Source: Strongylocentrotus droebachiensis
Taxonomy: Eukaryota; Echinodermata; Echinoidea; Camarodonta; Strongylocentrotidae
NCBI GenBank assembly: GCA_035222895.1
Contig: JAVYIG010001829.1
Span: forward strand, 231,018 to 295,017
Reading direction: 5' to 3'
DNA: 64,000 nucleotides
Below, piece by piece: positions 1-12,224 of the stretch. The notes under the pieces are model-generated. The model was not told the DNA's origin, made no database searches, and saw only the letters and a list, made by a program, of their open reading frames with translations. The position numbers and the translations under genes were made by a program. Each line of letters begins with the position of its first letter. Position 1 is the first letter of the stretch.

Positions 1-1459
1 TCATTGACATGGTATTATGAAAGACGGATGAAGGGTGGTCGATGCGAAGGATCAACAAAGTCATTGGCCTGTCAAGGCTGATCCCCTATATAACCACCCT
101 TCAAGAGAAATACATTATTTAAAACAAAAAATAAAATCAAACAATCAAACAAACATAGCTATAACATAGCATAATCACATAAAACACAACATTACTATTT
201 CCATAAATCACATAAAAGGCAATTAGATGAAATAAAGCTACTCACTATTAAAAATATACGATTTATATTTTTCCCTGAATGCGAGATCAGTTGATATTTC
301 TTTTAAAACATCTGGCAACCATTCCAAAGCTGTGGGCCTTTAAAACTTACCGTGGTTCTTGCAAAGTTAAAATTATAAAAAGGTACATACATTTTGTTGG
401 AATTTCTTGTTTTTATACTTATTGATGTTGCTATTATATTCAAAGTAGTCATGAAATTGATTGGGTAATAATTGTTTAGAATAAGAAAACATAAACGATG
501 CTAGTTGTAATTTATTTATATCAAACATATTCAATATTTTTAACTTTTTAAATAATAATGTTGAGTATGTGCTAAATAGTTTGATTTGGTAATTGCTCGT
601 ATAGCACGTTTCTGTAGTAAAAATAATTTTTTGTGATGAATAAAATAAGCAACCGCCCCATACAATATTAGAATACATGAGATGTGATAAAATCATACAA
701 ATTTGTTAAAAATCTTCAGTGGTAAAATGTGCTTCAAAATACTTAACACTCCAATGGATTTAGATATTTTTAAAGCAATTTAATTTACATGTTCCTTCGA
801 ATTCATAAGTGCTGTATTCAGTTCGAGTTTAAAAATAGTAATTTTTAGTATTACGAGTGTCAAAACAATTCTCACATTTAATAACTTATTTCATTATTAA
901 AGTTAAAGTTACAGTGAAAATTAATGGGTTTCTCAAAAATACAGCCCGAATAACGACTTTTGACTATTAATATGTACCTTCACCTGTTTGGTAAGACACA
1001 ATACATATTAAAGGAGCTTGCTATAGATATCATGCCATTTGACTTCCTTGCAGAACTTACTATCTATGTTATCAACACCATAAATAATGATGGTCACCCC
1101 CCCCCCCCAATCACCTTACACGCACATCCCCAGTGACCTTCGTTGTCATGGTTACACAGCCATCGCTCTCACCGATTCGCGTTAGATTATTGGATAGCCC
1201 TGACTATTTCCATGAAATTCATTACAACATCACTTTCACGATAAGTTCAGTTTATTTTCTGTGAAATATGACACGACTTATGCATCCCGTATGTTCATTT
1301 TAGATGTTCAAAATGTTCAATTAAGAATGACATCTATGGGTTGTGTATCCGTCGAGCCCCAGAAAAGGATAATGATGAGCTAGTCAGTAAGTCAGCTATA
1401 TGGTTGTCATTCCTCCCGCCATGTCAAACGTAAGCTGAGAAAGTGTCATTTTGGTCTAG
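1..1459. other. AT-rich non-coding stretch
   Basis: No convincing exon, RNA gene or structured repeat is seen. Open frames are short and of AT-rich composition. A run of C lies near 1097-1108. It may be intergenic or intronic. Confidence 0.5.
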
Positions 1460-1593
1460 ATTCCAACTGTGCTGGAGGAATATTGATAATTACTTTTTGC
1501 CTAATAACTGGCGACGGACAGATAAACCATACATTTCCAGAGATGAAAATATGATATATTTTTCTCAGTTCATTAATGCGCTTTACAGAAATG
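1460..1593 (+). CDS. Possible internal exon, unknown product
   Basis: A frame open from 1443 runs into a strong donor (ATG|GTGAGTC) at 1593/1594. A possible acceptor, GGTCTAG, ends at 1459 but has a poor pyrimidine tract. The encoded stretch is polar and aromatic rich (it includes LCWRNIDNYFLPNNWRRTDK) and looks more protein-like than the surrounding frames. I recognise no family. No partner exon was found on either side, so it may be a chance open frame beside a donor-like site. A spliced read across 1593 would decide. Confidence 0.2.
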
Positions 1594-1599
1594 GTGAGT

Positions 1600-3280
1600 C
1601 CTTTATTTCTATTTTATTCTGTCATGCTTAAATTATATTATTTGCTCTTGAAAATGTTAATAAGATTATCGATTTACTATCCAATTAAATTGTTACTCGT
1701 CATTTTTTCTTCATCTTTGGCATTTTGTGCGATAGTGACAGAGTATTCGATTCATATTGGGACTGGCCTTCATCATGGGAAACACGAGAGGCTCTAATTC
1801 CTTTTATCTGTTTTGTTATCCTTGAAGCGTTGTTCTTTTCATGCATATTCTTTTTTATTAGTCTCTGTCATTAACTATTTTTATCGCTTACATGACTTTT
1901 GTAATGATTTATATTATCTAATCAAGAGTTTGATTTATTTGAAAGTTTACGAAGATTATTTTTCTTTTAGAGGTTTTCATTTTGTTGCTGTTTTATTTGT
2001 TTGTTTGTTGAATTACTTCAGTGTATTATTGTTTGAAGAGAGTTAGTAGTGAAGAGGGAGCACAAAATGGCGATGATTGGATACTATATGTCAACAACTA
2101 AATTATTACAAAATTAATCATTTGGTACGAAGCAAAGGACCAATCTTTAGCAAAGAGAATCGATTTTCCACCACTAAAAGAACACAGTTTTACGTCCTAA
2201 AACAAGGGAAGCACACTGAGTGAGCTTTATGAATAATACTTTGCAGTTTGTATACCAAACCTTAAAACGCAGACAATTTTCATCCAATCTATTTCCTATT
2301 TACAGCCTAAATTTTTACATTATCCTTGTAATAAAATACATACTTTCACCAGCGAGCATTACCTATATTATCATTAGAAGGAGATTGGGAGAATCGGCAC
2401 TGTCATTTTATCAGAAAGGAGACCATGTTCATAAATAAGGCTCATTTTGATTGAATTTCAATTACTGGACTGAGGTAACTAGATCAATAAATTCATACCT
2501 GGGTAGACGGATGACAGTAAGCAATATCATGAACTTACATGAAGAGAAAAAAAAACTAAAATACAATGTAAGCGTGCAGGTATACAACGTCAAGCGATAA
2601 TTTGAGTTGATTTAATTTGTATTTTATGAAAATGTCAAAGACACGATTTACCATTCATGACGCTATAAAAATAATGTATAGGTTATGCCTGTACGCGACA
2701 TTTTGCTCAGGGGCCACTCGACTTAGTTTTTGGATTGTGCTTAGAATACTCACCTTTCATTGGTGAATAATTGTTATGACATTATGGGCTGTCTTTTGAA
2801 AGATTCACATGACTGTCCCCTCCCACGTGATCTCTTGAATACAAGGATTCGTTTATCTTCCCCGCAACGGGAAAAAATAAACTAACTCATCATCTTCAAA
2901 TTTTTTTCAATGGAGTAAACATTGTACAAATATTTTATCAGATATATATAGTTTTCTGTAGATGTGAAATGCCTCTCAAATCTATCCACTTTATTGTCTA
3001 TATCACGTTATTTTGCACATTTTTGTCGATGTATCAGAACGAAACATGTAAGATTTAAACTTCATCGCATCCCTGTCCCAAATTGATCCACTTTTGCATG
3101 AGAAGTGTCCTGTCTTTTTTTATTTCCAAAGGAAAATATCATTCATGTATTCATTCATTATGTTATTCAAAATTAGTTAATTTCCTATTAAAAAAAAGGG
3201 AAATGTATAAAATTTGATGTGACATTCTACATTTTATAAAAAGATTAAAATGGGATGACTGTCAATTACACTTTATTATG
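1600..3280. other. AT-rich non-coding stretch
   Basis: Only short AT-rich frames are visible, without splice signals in register. No repeat structure is seen. Confidence 0.45.
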
Positions 3281-3289
3281 TATATACAC

Positions 3290-3600
3290 CGTCGGTTATA
3301 GAGGTGGAATATTTATTTTTACCTCAATTTATGGAATGATTTTGACAATGATTTATTCCTAACAGATCTAAATAAAAGTATACATTCTCAGATTTTATTG
3401 AATAATAATTTGCGAGTGTTTGTTTTGCGTGACTGCTAAAGCATGTGTGTGCTACTATGCTAATTAACTAGGGGACCTACGTCCTTAAATCATAACTGAC
3501 AGTAATTAGGATTAATGCCTTAAAAAAGGCCACTAATATAGCTGATCGACAGGGTTTTTATTCCTCTGTAGGGCCATGCATTATGGTTCAAGGCATGCCC
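3290..3600 (-). repeat. Dispersed SINE-like repeat, copy 1 (headless)
   Basis: This segment is clearly similar to 38630-38900. Both share the blocks TTTTGCGTGACTGCTAAAGC, AGGGGACCTACG and GGATTAATGCC in the same order. In the second copy the right end is a tRNA-like head read on the - strand. Here that head is missing or decayed beyond about 3560. It is best explained as a 5'-truncated tRNA-derived SINE on the - strand. Confidence 0.5.
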
Positions 3601-4570
3601 ACAAAGAGGGTTTTTTATGTAAGGGGTCGGGGCAAAATGCAATAAAATTATTGATGGTCTATATAAAAAGAACTCTCAAATAATTATATTTGTATGTGTG
3701 TTAGTATTTAATAGGAAAACTTCGTTCACATGCATAATTTGTTTTACAAAACAGGTGAAAATAACAATTATGACAAATCACGTGTGAAGGGTACATGGAA
3801 ACTACACCTATAAAAAGAAAAGTTTGGAAACTCAAAATCGATTATTTGTCTCTTGTCATGGCATAATCATCGTTATATTGAGTATCATTAAAAATTTGAT
3901 TTTTGATTGATTGATTTATTTTTTTCCTTTTCTCCTTTTTTCCTTTTTTAAAATGATTCCCATTTTTAATGAATTTTCACTCAAGGAATGTGCAGTAGAT
4001 AAAAATAAGGGGCAAGTTCAAAAGTTATAAGTTGCAAAAAGCACTTCACTTTTTTCGAACGTGTATTCAAAATTGCCATATTGCCCGGGCCTTGTTAATC
4101 TAGGCATGATGCTTGAGAAAGTTGATGACCAAATAGTAGCCAATCTTGTGCATGAATTCATAAATTCAGATTCTTTAGAATTTGGCATTGATGGATGACC
4201 AGTTGGGAACGATAGCCCCGCTGTCAATTCCAAGAATCACACTCCCTTAATATGTCAACGAGAGAAGAATGCTCCGCATAACAATACCAGTGATTACCAG
4301 TTCATTTGGCAACTTTTGACGTTTGAACCTGCTCCTTTTTCTGATGTACTGCTCATTCCATGGCAGCAAAATCCATTAATATGGTATCATTTTTAAAGAG
4401 GAATAAACACATTTTATAATGATAATAATCAAAGCAATGATTATGCCATTATAAGAGAGCTATACTTGATCCAACTTGAGTTTCCAAGCTTGATTTGGGA
4501 AGGTTCAATCATTGACTGAGTGTATAAAACGCTAATTTATACAGTGGAAGTAATGGGACAATTATTGGTA
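3601..4570. other. AT-rich non-coding stretch
   Basis: No gene or ordered repeat is seen. Frames on either strand are short and lack family features. Confidence 0.4.
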
Positions 4571-4578
4571 GGTGATAT

Positions 4579-4641
4579 CACCCCCCCCCCCTCCACACAC
4601 ACACACACACACACACAATGCACACCCACACACACACACCC
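4579..4641. repeat. Poly-C followed by (CA)n microsatellite
   Basis: A run of C is followed by two blocks of ACACAC separated by a short interruption. The open frame through it (Thr-His repeats) is a by-product of the repeat. Confidence 0.9.
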
Positions 4642-4649
4642 GCCCTCAA

Positions 4650-5100
4650 ACAAAACTGGTCAAGTGATATTCATTAGATTCAACGGAATAATATTTACTT
4701 GAGTAAGCTTTGATTGATGAAACCCGCATGAGCCCACTGGATTTCGTCCTTCAAGTAAGTACGAACGGCGCGGGAAGGAGTAGTTATTTTTGTTTTCTTG
4801 GCTTCTTGTTATTAGATTCAAATATTCCAAGAGATATTGGATAATACTTATTGTTTTATATGCATGATATATCACTGTAAGATTATGTTGCCTCAGAAGA
4901 AATAATCAGCTTTACCGTAATCGTATTCGTGTAGCTCTCCATAAACTATAATACTAGGAATACTATAACTTCAATTCTAAATGACCATCCGTAAGTATAA
5001 CCCGCCACATAACAAAGCACAACAAAATTAATTGCCCGGTCCATTAAGGATGAATTGGACTTGGTTACCTAATCTCATTTTCATTGTGCACAAATACGAT
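4650..5100. other. Non-coding stretch
   Basis: No exon or repeat can be supported here. Confidence 0.4.
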
Positions 5101-5129
5101 CCCAATTAATTAGTTTTCAAATATTCAAT

Positions 5130-5425
5130 ATTACAGAGAGCTGCGTGTCACGAGTATTCAAATGGCATTAACATTCTATCAATCATGCTTGACTGGAAAA
5201 CAATTGCTTGGATTCTAAATAACCTATTTTTGCTATGGTTACCCGCAAAACGAACCAGAATGATGAATCACGTTGTCATTATTGGACCACCCCTAAGAAT
5301 ATAGTACGCTAAAAAGTAATTAGCTTTCAAAATAATTTTCAATATACAGAGAGCTGAAACGGTTCGCGGGGGTTCGCGTGGCATTTACCATCTATCTTGC
5401 TTGACTGGAAAAGTGATTATGGTGA
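5130..5425. repeat. Two decayed direct copies of a roughly 90-bp sequence
   Basis: The segments near 5130-5205 and 5345-5415 share GAGAGCTG at one end and CTTGACTGGAAAA at the other, with a similar middle (GGCATT...CATTCTATC and GGCATTTACCATCTATC). Copy spacing is about 210 bp. The second copy ends near a donor-like GTGAGT at 5430, but no protein frame supports an exon. Confidence 0.5.
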
Positions 5426-5699
5426 TACTATTGATTACAGGTGAGTTTATGCCTGCGAGTATGACGATACAGTCTGAGCTTAGAGACCTTTCTTCTTTTC
5501 TTTTCTTTTTATCCTAGAGGGAAATTTAGTGGGACATAATAATAATATGCTGGAATCAATATTTGGAGCTGGAAATAAAGAGCTAAGTTTGTAAAGAAAT
5601 GAAAAAAACACGGTGCAAATCCTGTGTTCATATTTAGTTCATCTTATTCTAAATTGAATGTTTTGTAGTATAAAGTCTTTGCCTGATGTAATTTATATG

Positions 5700-5745
5700 T
5701 ACAAACGCACACACATACACACAACACACACACACACACACACAA
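5700..5745. repeat. (CA)n microsatellite
   Basis: Imperfect ACACAC run of about 45 bp. Confidence 0.9.
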
Positions 5746-5749
5746 TTTC

Positions 5750-7610
5750 TCCGAAACATATTTTAACATTTGGCAAACCAGGATGATAAAAACAATTGTT
5801 CACATATTACATGACTTGTGTATCAAGCATCATGCATTTATTTTTGTCAAAAATCTACTTCGGTAGGATCAAAAGTATTGGAAAGGCTCATTAATTGTGT
5901 TGTTGCTTAATTGGGCCTATAAAGAGTACGAATCATGTTTTTCACAGGCGATATGATCCGCGTTCTCAATGACGTATTGAGATATTGTGGAATAATTGCA
6001 CAATGCATATCGTACTGCTTTTACAAAATATCCAACATGTGATAGGTATTGTATCAATAGCATTGAGTCGTAATTATATGTGTACACAAGGGTGTTAAAT
6101 GTGGCCAATTTGACGTAAATCTAATATTTTTGTTTAGATATTGGTACACGTTTTAAATGTCGTACCCTTCAAAATACTGACATAAATACTGTTTGATAAT
6201 ATACATATCAATAACAATCTTTTGTTATTTATTGTTATAGATTCCTTGCTTATTCACAATCATCAAAGTACAATTATAAGTATGTTTTTAGAAAAGGCCA
6301 AGCTTTATGATGACGTAAGCCACATACGTATCTATTCTTTCTGCAGCAACCAGGCAAGTAGCCAATTTGAAGTTCATGTACAGGAATAAGGATATTTGTA
6401 TTGGAAAAAACAAATTCCTTGGTTTGCTAATGTAATAATATATATTTTGTTGGTCTTAAATTATGATAATGCTTATTGTTGCTATTCAAGTGGAAAGTAT
6501 ATAATTGTGAAATGGCCTACACATGTATTGATAAATGGTACTAGTCTTGAAAACAGAAATAAATTAAATATTATATTAAGTCTCAATAATCTCTGATTGA
6601 CTTAGCCCTCCGCAGGGCCTAGGGAGCATGAGGAATATTTGCGTGTGTCTAAAGATGTGGCAGTATATTTTGTCAGAGAGAGAAATTGACCACATACAAC
6701 ATCTCGTTTCAACATTCAACCACGTAACGTCGTAACCTGTTCATTATTAAAGACTACCTACTATATAGTATACGCAGTAATTAATTTTTTTTCCATGTTG
6801 CCGGAAGTTAGTCTAATTTTCTCAGACATCAAATTGTATCGTGGGGCGAACAGAATAAAATAATGTGAAATTGTAAGCGCATCTATACTATTATCACCCG
6901 TTTTATATCGTATATTTTTGATTTGATTTGATTTCTGCATTTTTTCCAAATAAAATATAACTGAATAACAAAGAACATAATACACATGTAAGGTATAATA
7001 CAACATAAACAAACAATGATTTCTTAATGTCAAAATGTTTTTTGTACATAATATATGTACATATAATAACGAAACTTATTATTTCCATAACATATTATCA
7101 TAAATGTAAAGTATTATCCGAACTATTCTGTTGGAAAAGTGCAGGAGACCGCAATCATAAGCAAAGCTTAACATTTTATTTATTTGGTCGCTTTATTTGT
7201 TCAGCATAAGTTTTAGTTTCGACCATTCATCTAAAACACAGCCACATGTACATGGGTATTGACGGTTTCAACACTGCTAAAATAAACTAAGGAACAGTTC
7301 CAAAGTCTTACGTTACCATAAACTTTTTTTTTTAATAGGATAATTTGGGCCTATTATTATACCGGTCAATTTTTATGTTTTTCTAAGACTGTTGTTCTAA
7401 ATTGCTATACTCTTAATCAGAATAGACGTTGGATCGGAATATAACATTATTAAAGTTTATGATGGAGAGAAATGACGATGAAATTATAGGAAATAATGTT
7501 TGCGTCAAGCTTGTGAAAAGACTATTGCAGTCTAAATATACACGCCAATAAAAACTATAAAACAACAACATTATGTGATCCGTTCTGATGGACATCACGG
7601 AAGTTCCGTG
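5750..7610. other. AT-rich non-coding stretch
   Basis: Open frames are hydrophobic and of low complexity, as AT-rich DNA gives by chance. No splice-bounded exon or mobile element was recognised. Confidence 0.45.
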
Positions 7611-7631
7611 ATTGACACACGAGCAACGAGG

Positions 7632-7816
7632 GAAGGGGGGGGGGGGGGGGCGGGGGGTATTGAGCACTACTTTTTTGTTTAAAATCAACACCCCCACCCC
7701 CCCCCCCTTTTTTTGTGCCCAGGGGAGGACGCCCGTCTTCATTTTGATTTGAAAGCAGGTTTTTGGCCAGGTGAGGGACCCCCTCCTCTCCCCCCCCCCC
7801 CCACCCTAAGATATGC
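7632..7816. repeat. G/C homopolymer block with one hAT-like end
   Basis: Runs of G (7636-7658) and C (7689-7705, 7788-7802) bracket about 180 bp. The right edge, read on the - strand, is CAGTGGCATATCTTAGGG, like the CAGTGGCG-type ends of hAT MITEs elsewhere in this window. I cannot find the matching left end or a target duplication, so this is a truncated or decayed copy. Confidence 0.35.
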
Positions 7817-8018
7817 CACTGGGGATAGCCGTAGGGTCGACGGTCAGTTGGAGTCGAGATGAGAGTCAGATCATGAGACACACTTGATCAGCTTAATGTC
7901 ACAAATAGCGGTCTGCGTGTGCTTAGAACTAGACTAGTCTATTACTATTAGTTCATCGTCGATCCGTCGCCCATGCCCTCCTCATTCAGAGACAGACCAC
8001 GCCACAGAAGCCGCTAAA

Positions 8019-8042
8019 ATGGTGTTTTCGAGATGTTTTAAG
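8019..8042 (+). CDS. Possible first coding exon (MVFSRCFK)
   Basis: An ATG with a good start context (A at -3, G at +4) opens eight codons, MVFSRCFK. They end exactly at a strong phase-0 donor, AAG|GTAAGG. The preceding 80 bp are less AT-rich and contain several CpGs, as a 5' leader might. The short basic and hydrophobic start could begin a signal or transit peptide. Candidate phase-0 exons downstream on the same strand lie at 20426-20515 and 22724-22828, but nothing links them beyond phase. No family is recognised. Confidence 0.3.
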
Positions 8043-8049
8043 GTAAGGT

Positions 8050-8640
8050 TTGTTTTGGTTTTTCCTTAATTGTCAATAAGAGTAGTAGATTATATAGACC
8101 CCTCTTATCATAGCTTCATTACTTATTTGAAACCGCAGTATCCAGACTAGAGCTACATGTACATTGTAGGCCTAGATTTCTACATGTACATGTAGGTATG
8201 GTACCGCGGGGAAAGCCCTAAATCACCACCATTGGTTGAATGAATTGAGCCCGGCTGCGCCCGCCAGGCCTAAGAAGATGAGACTATAACTTTGTTAGTC
8301 AGTTAATTAATGCATTTTAGTACAAGTACTCGTCAATCGATGAGTGCGAACCTAGCCTGCATGTTCCTGATGTTGGACCGAAAGCCTTGCCTTTGCTTTG
8401 CCTTTGGTCTCTGAAAAGTCTGATATCAATCAATGGTTATGGTTGTTCTGCTAGATAGTAGATATAAAACTAGGCCTAGCCCTAGGCTCTAGGCCTAGCC
8501 CTAGGCTTAGCTACATGTAGCCTATACTATAGATCTAGATCTAAACATGATAAATAACTACGTCAGGCTCCTCCATATTCACTGACTGCCTCAATACAGA
8601 GCTGACTGAGTGTGGCTGTGGGGAGGTTATCGGGGCTATC
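8050..8640. other. Non-coding stretch with CTAGGCCTAG palindromes
   Basis: Around 8470-8515 the palindromic words CTAGGCCTAG and CCCTAGG recur several times in 45 bp, followed by AGATCTAGATCT. No gene is visible. If 8019 is a true first exon, this is the start of its intron. Confidence 0.4.
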
Positions 8641-8789
8641 AACTTGGGGAACTGCTTCAAGGGAGATATTTATGCAATTTTTTGTTACCTTTACCTTTAC
8701 CGCAAATACTGGAAGAATGCTGAGACAGCAGTCGAGCTTCCAGGTCTATCTTCTTGGTCTATCTTCTTGTACTCATTCTCTTTAATAAT

Positions 8790-9958
8790 AATAATTCTCT
8801 TTAAGGGAGGCAGAGGGGCAAGAGGTTGCATCTTGACTGGACAATGTACCATGTATATGTACAATGTCCCAGAAGCAAAGAAATTAAAGAAATCAGTTTG
8901 AGTATTGAGAGATATGACACTGTTCCTTCCAGCAACGATCAAGCCTGGATTTGAAGATGTCTATGGTGGGAGCCTGAACTACTTCTTCAGGCAGAGAGTT
9001 CCAGTCGTCAATCACTCTGTGACTAAATGTGTTCTTCCTTACATTTGTCCTACACCTCGGCTTTGCAAGCTTGAGACTATGCCCTCTTGTAGGTGTGTCT
9101 GCTAGTTGGAAGAAGTGGTCAGGGTTGAGTCTGTCATGCTCATAAATGATCTTGTACACCTGAATCATGTCTCCTCTCCTTCTCCTGTACTCAAGTGATG
9201 GCAAGTTCAGGCATTTAAGTCTCTCTATGTAAGGTAGGTGTTTCATTGAGGAGATCATCTTTGTTGCTCTCTTCTGTACTCTCTCCACAGCTTTTGCGTC
9301 TGAAATGTACCTTGGCGACCAGATTACATTTCCGTACTCAAGGAGGGGGCGCACTAGTCCCTTAAACAGCTTGGGAATGGTGGATGTGTCATGACACTGA
9401 AAGGCACGTCTGATGCTGATCAGGACCCTGTTGGCCTTGTTGATGGCATACGACACATGGCTGTGGAACTTCAGTTTGTCATCAACAAGTACCCCTAGAT
9501 CCCTTGCCTCTCCAACTGTACTCAAGGCTGAACTCCCGATTGTGTAGCGCTCCTGACAGTCTCCAGATCCAAGATGTAAAACACAGCATTTTCTTGCGTT
9601 AAACTGGAGTTGCCACTTTGAGGACCAGTCTGTCAATGAGCACAGGTCAGCTTGGAAAAGTTTGCGCTGGTCAGGAGTAGAGACGCATGAGAAAGCCTTG
9701 GTGTCATCTGCGTAAATTCTTACAGTGGAGTCCAACACCTCAGGGAGATCATTGATGTAGAGAACAAACAATGTTGGGCCGAGTACGCTGCCCTGGGGCA
9801 CCCCACTCTTCACGTTGCACCACTGAGATCTGGCATTATTTACCACCACCCTCTGTGTTCGGCCATGAAGGAAATCAGCAATCCATGTTTTGAAGTTCCC
9901 TTGGATCTTGTAAGCATCAAGTTTTGACAACAGCCGTTGCTCAACAGGGAAGGGTAAT
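8790..9958 (-). mobile_element. 5'-truncated LINE fragment: RT palm and C-terminal region
   Basis: A single open frame on the - strand (about 9958 down to the stop at 8893) encodes the second half of a non-LTR reverse transcriptase. It carries SGVPQGSVLGPTLFVLYIND, then the catalytic IYADDTKAF. The usual C-terminal region follows, with RKCCVLHLGSG, a DLGVLVDDKL motif and an ending like DDWNSLPEEVVQAPTIDIF, which resembles CR1/L2 or jockey-like elements. Fingers, endonuclease and ORF1 are absent, so this is an ordinary 5'-truncated copy. The 3' untranslated part runs left to about 8790 and ends in an AAT-type microsatellite tail. The intact frame suggests a fairly young insertion. Confidence 0.85.
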
Positions 9959-10161
9959 AAGTTCCCACCCCCCCCCCCCCCCCGAGTACGCTGGTTTATT
10001 TTACACGTCTGGCGTGAGGTTTTTTCATAAACCAGGAGCTTGCGGGAGAGCAGGAGGAAGGGCGTGGTGGCGGAGTCTCCCGCTACGAGCTGGTGGGACG
10101 GCGGGAGAAGGAGTGTGGTGACATAAGACTCCCTCCAAATGCGGGAGGGTTGGCAGCCCTG
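9959..10161 (-). mobile_element. DNA-transposon-like fragment abutting the LINE
   Basis: A run of about 20 C marks the junction with the LINE. The right edge, read on the - strand, starts CAGGGCTGCCAACCCTCCCG, which resembles a hAT-type terminus. The other end is lost at the LINE junction. The LINE frame reads through this block by chance, giving a longer open frame up to 10275 whose first third is not reverse transcriptase. Confidence 0.35.
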
Positions 10162-10394
10162 GGTTATGCAATGCAGTTTGTGTGTGCATGAGCGCCATAC
10201 CCATCCTGCACAGTTCAGTAGCTTCACAAACTGGAGCTGGACAGATAAGCTGAAAATAAGTCCATAGATGTACACCTCTACAAATGGAAAGAATGCAAAC
10301 TGCCATTGAAGAACGTGATACTACAAATACACGCAAAATCTTGTCACTCCAAGCAAACGAGCAGGAGAATTACTCACGACGGAACTGAATTCAG

Positions 10395-10418
10395 TGTACA
10401 TGTACATGTACATGTAAT
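10395..10418. repeat. TACATG tandem run
   Basis: Several copies of TACATG in tandem. The same word clusters at 11511-11530, 18822-18845 and 19655-19672. Each run is its own reverse complement. Confidence 0.85.
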
Positions 10419-10574
10419 TGTAAGTGCTAACAATATGGCACAGATGCAATCATCCTCAAAGCAGTCATTGAGACCTTTGGCCTTGGCATCTCTCTCGCCA
10501 ATAGACAGAAATAACTGTCTGGTATGGGGAATTTCGAAATAAAACTGACATTTGTCAAACTTCCCCATACACAG

Positions 10575-10673
10575 ACACAGGCGCGTACGCAGGATTTTTT
10601 CAACGGGGGGGTTTTAACATTTATAATTCGGGCCGAAAATTTCGCAACGACTCAGCCGACCCCGCTGAATAAG

Positions 10674-10708
<35 letters not shown>

Positions 10709-10802
10709 AAGAGGACATTTTTTTTTTTTTTTTTCGACCTCGAAATTTGACATTTTGTTCCGTTGAGGGGGGGTAAGGTCACCTGTTTTTGGTCAGTCAA
10801 TG

Positions 10803-10837
<35 letters not shown>

Positions 10838-10960
10838 ATAAAAAATAAAAAAATAAAAAATAATAAAAATCCAAAAGGGGGGGGGGGGTTTTAGGGGAGT
10901 TTTGGGGGGGTTTATACACATAAAAATACCAAGGGGGGGGGGTCTGCTATCCGCAACAAG
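10575..10960 (+). repeat. G-run/T-run block with one hAT-like left end
   Basis: It begins CAGGCGCGTACGCAGGATTT, matching the CAGGCGCG-type ends of hAT MITEs. It then contains more than 30 G, an 18-T run, a further 25-T run and more G tracts. No clean right end or target duplication is found near 10960. The homopolymers are prone to length and assembly errors. Confidence 0.45.
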
Positions 10961-12220
10961 ATCCCATCCTAAACCACTGGGAGGACACGTTAGGATGAGT
11001 TATTGAACTCATCCCCTTAATAAATTATAACAAAAATGTAAAAAAGCTAATCTCATGCAAAGAAGATCTTGATCATTTGCCTGCAATGGATAATTTAGAT
11101 ACATACCCCCAACTACATATTTGGCTGGTACATATCTTGTACAATGAACCATAGTGAACATTTCCCTTGCAGTTTAAAGCCCCTCTAAAGTGTTGGGAGC
11201 CCCAAATTTGCCAAAAATTTGATGACAAAATTTCACTTAAATTGTATCATAATGTGAAAGACAAGGATGTCATTTAAAACACATTTCTGCAAGGATTTTC
11301 AAAAAATTGTGTTTGAGGATAAATATTGATAAAAAAAAGGATACTTAATTTTGTTTTTTTGAATCTCTTTTTACTGAAATTATCAAATTGGCAAGCTGAT
11401 AGTAGTTAAATATTCAGAAACCCAAATCAAACATGCAAACATTTACTTATACACTAGATGATTACCGGTATATAAGGATTAATGTTAACATTGACCATAT
11501 TTATATTTGTACATGTACATGTACATGTATGTATGCCAAATAGTGGTAATGATTTTGTTGGTATGAGTTACTCACATTTTCTATACCAGGGTAACTATTA
11601 AACAAGACTGCATCTCTGATTGAACAAATCTTTACTAATATGTAATGATGTACATGTATATGCCAGTATAACTCCTGGTATTCTTTATTGTGATGCAACT
11701 GATCACTTCCAATTTTCCAATTAAGTAACCACATAATAACTCCTCCATCTGAGTCCTTCAATACCGTCAAATCAATGATGACACTTAATTGGCCCTAAAG
11801 GTTGATGTACTGTACAATGTACAAAAATCTCCTGAAAAGAAAAAGGAATGAACTGAAAATAGCTGTAAAATACAACAACACCATTCTTGTATGACATTTG
11901 AGTTACATGTAGTTTGGTTGATAGTTGATACGCAATGAATTCTATGAATGCTTCTGAAGATAATTAAAAAAAAGTAAGAATGTGTAGAAGATATTTGATA
12001 AATTATTATGCAGAACCAGACTAAATTATTATCCAGAATAGTGCTGCGACCGTGTATAGGCACGAAACCACCACTACACAACAGATAAACGAAGAACAAA
12101 AAATCATTTGTTTTTCAGGATTATAAGAGTCTGAAGTCAATATTTCACTAAAATGTCTGTCATCAGTCTAAAAATAAAGTTTAAGTTCCACTGCTACTTC
12201 CTTGAATAATCATTTCCATA
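10961..12220. other. AT-rich non-coding stretch
   Basis: No gene or ordered repeat apart from a TACATG run at 11511-11530. Confidence 0.4.
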
Positions 12221-12224
12221 CACT

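Noticed and set aside
8893-10275. A 460-residue single protein
   Set aside because: Only the part left of about 9958 is reverse transcriptase. The N-terminal third reads through a poly-C run and an unrelated transposon end.
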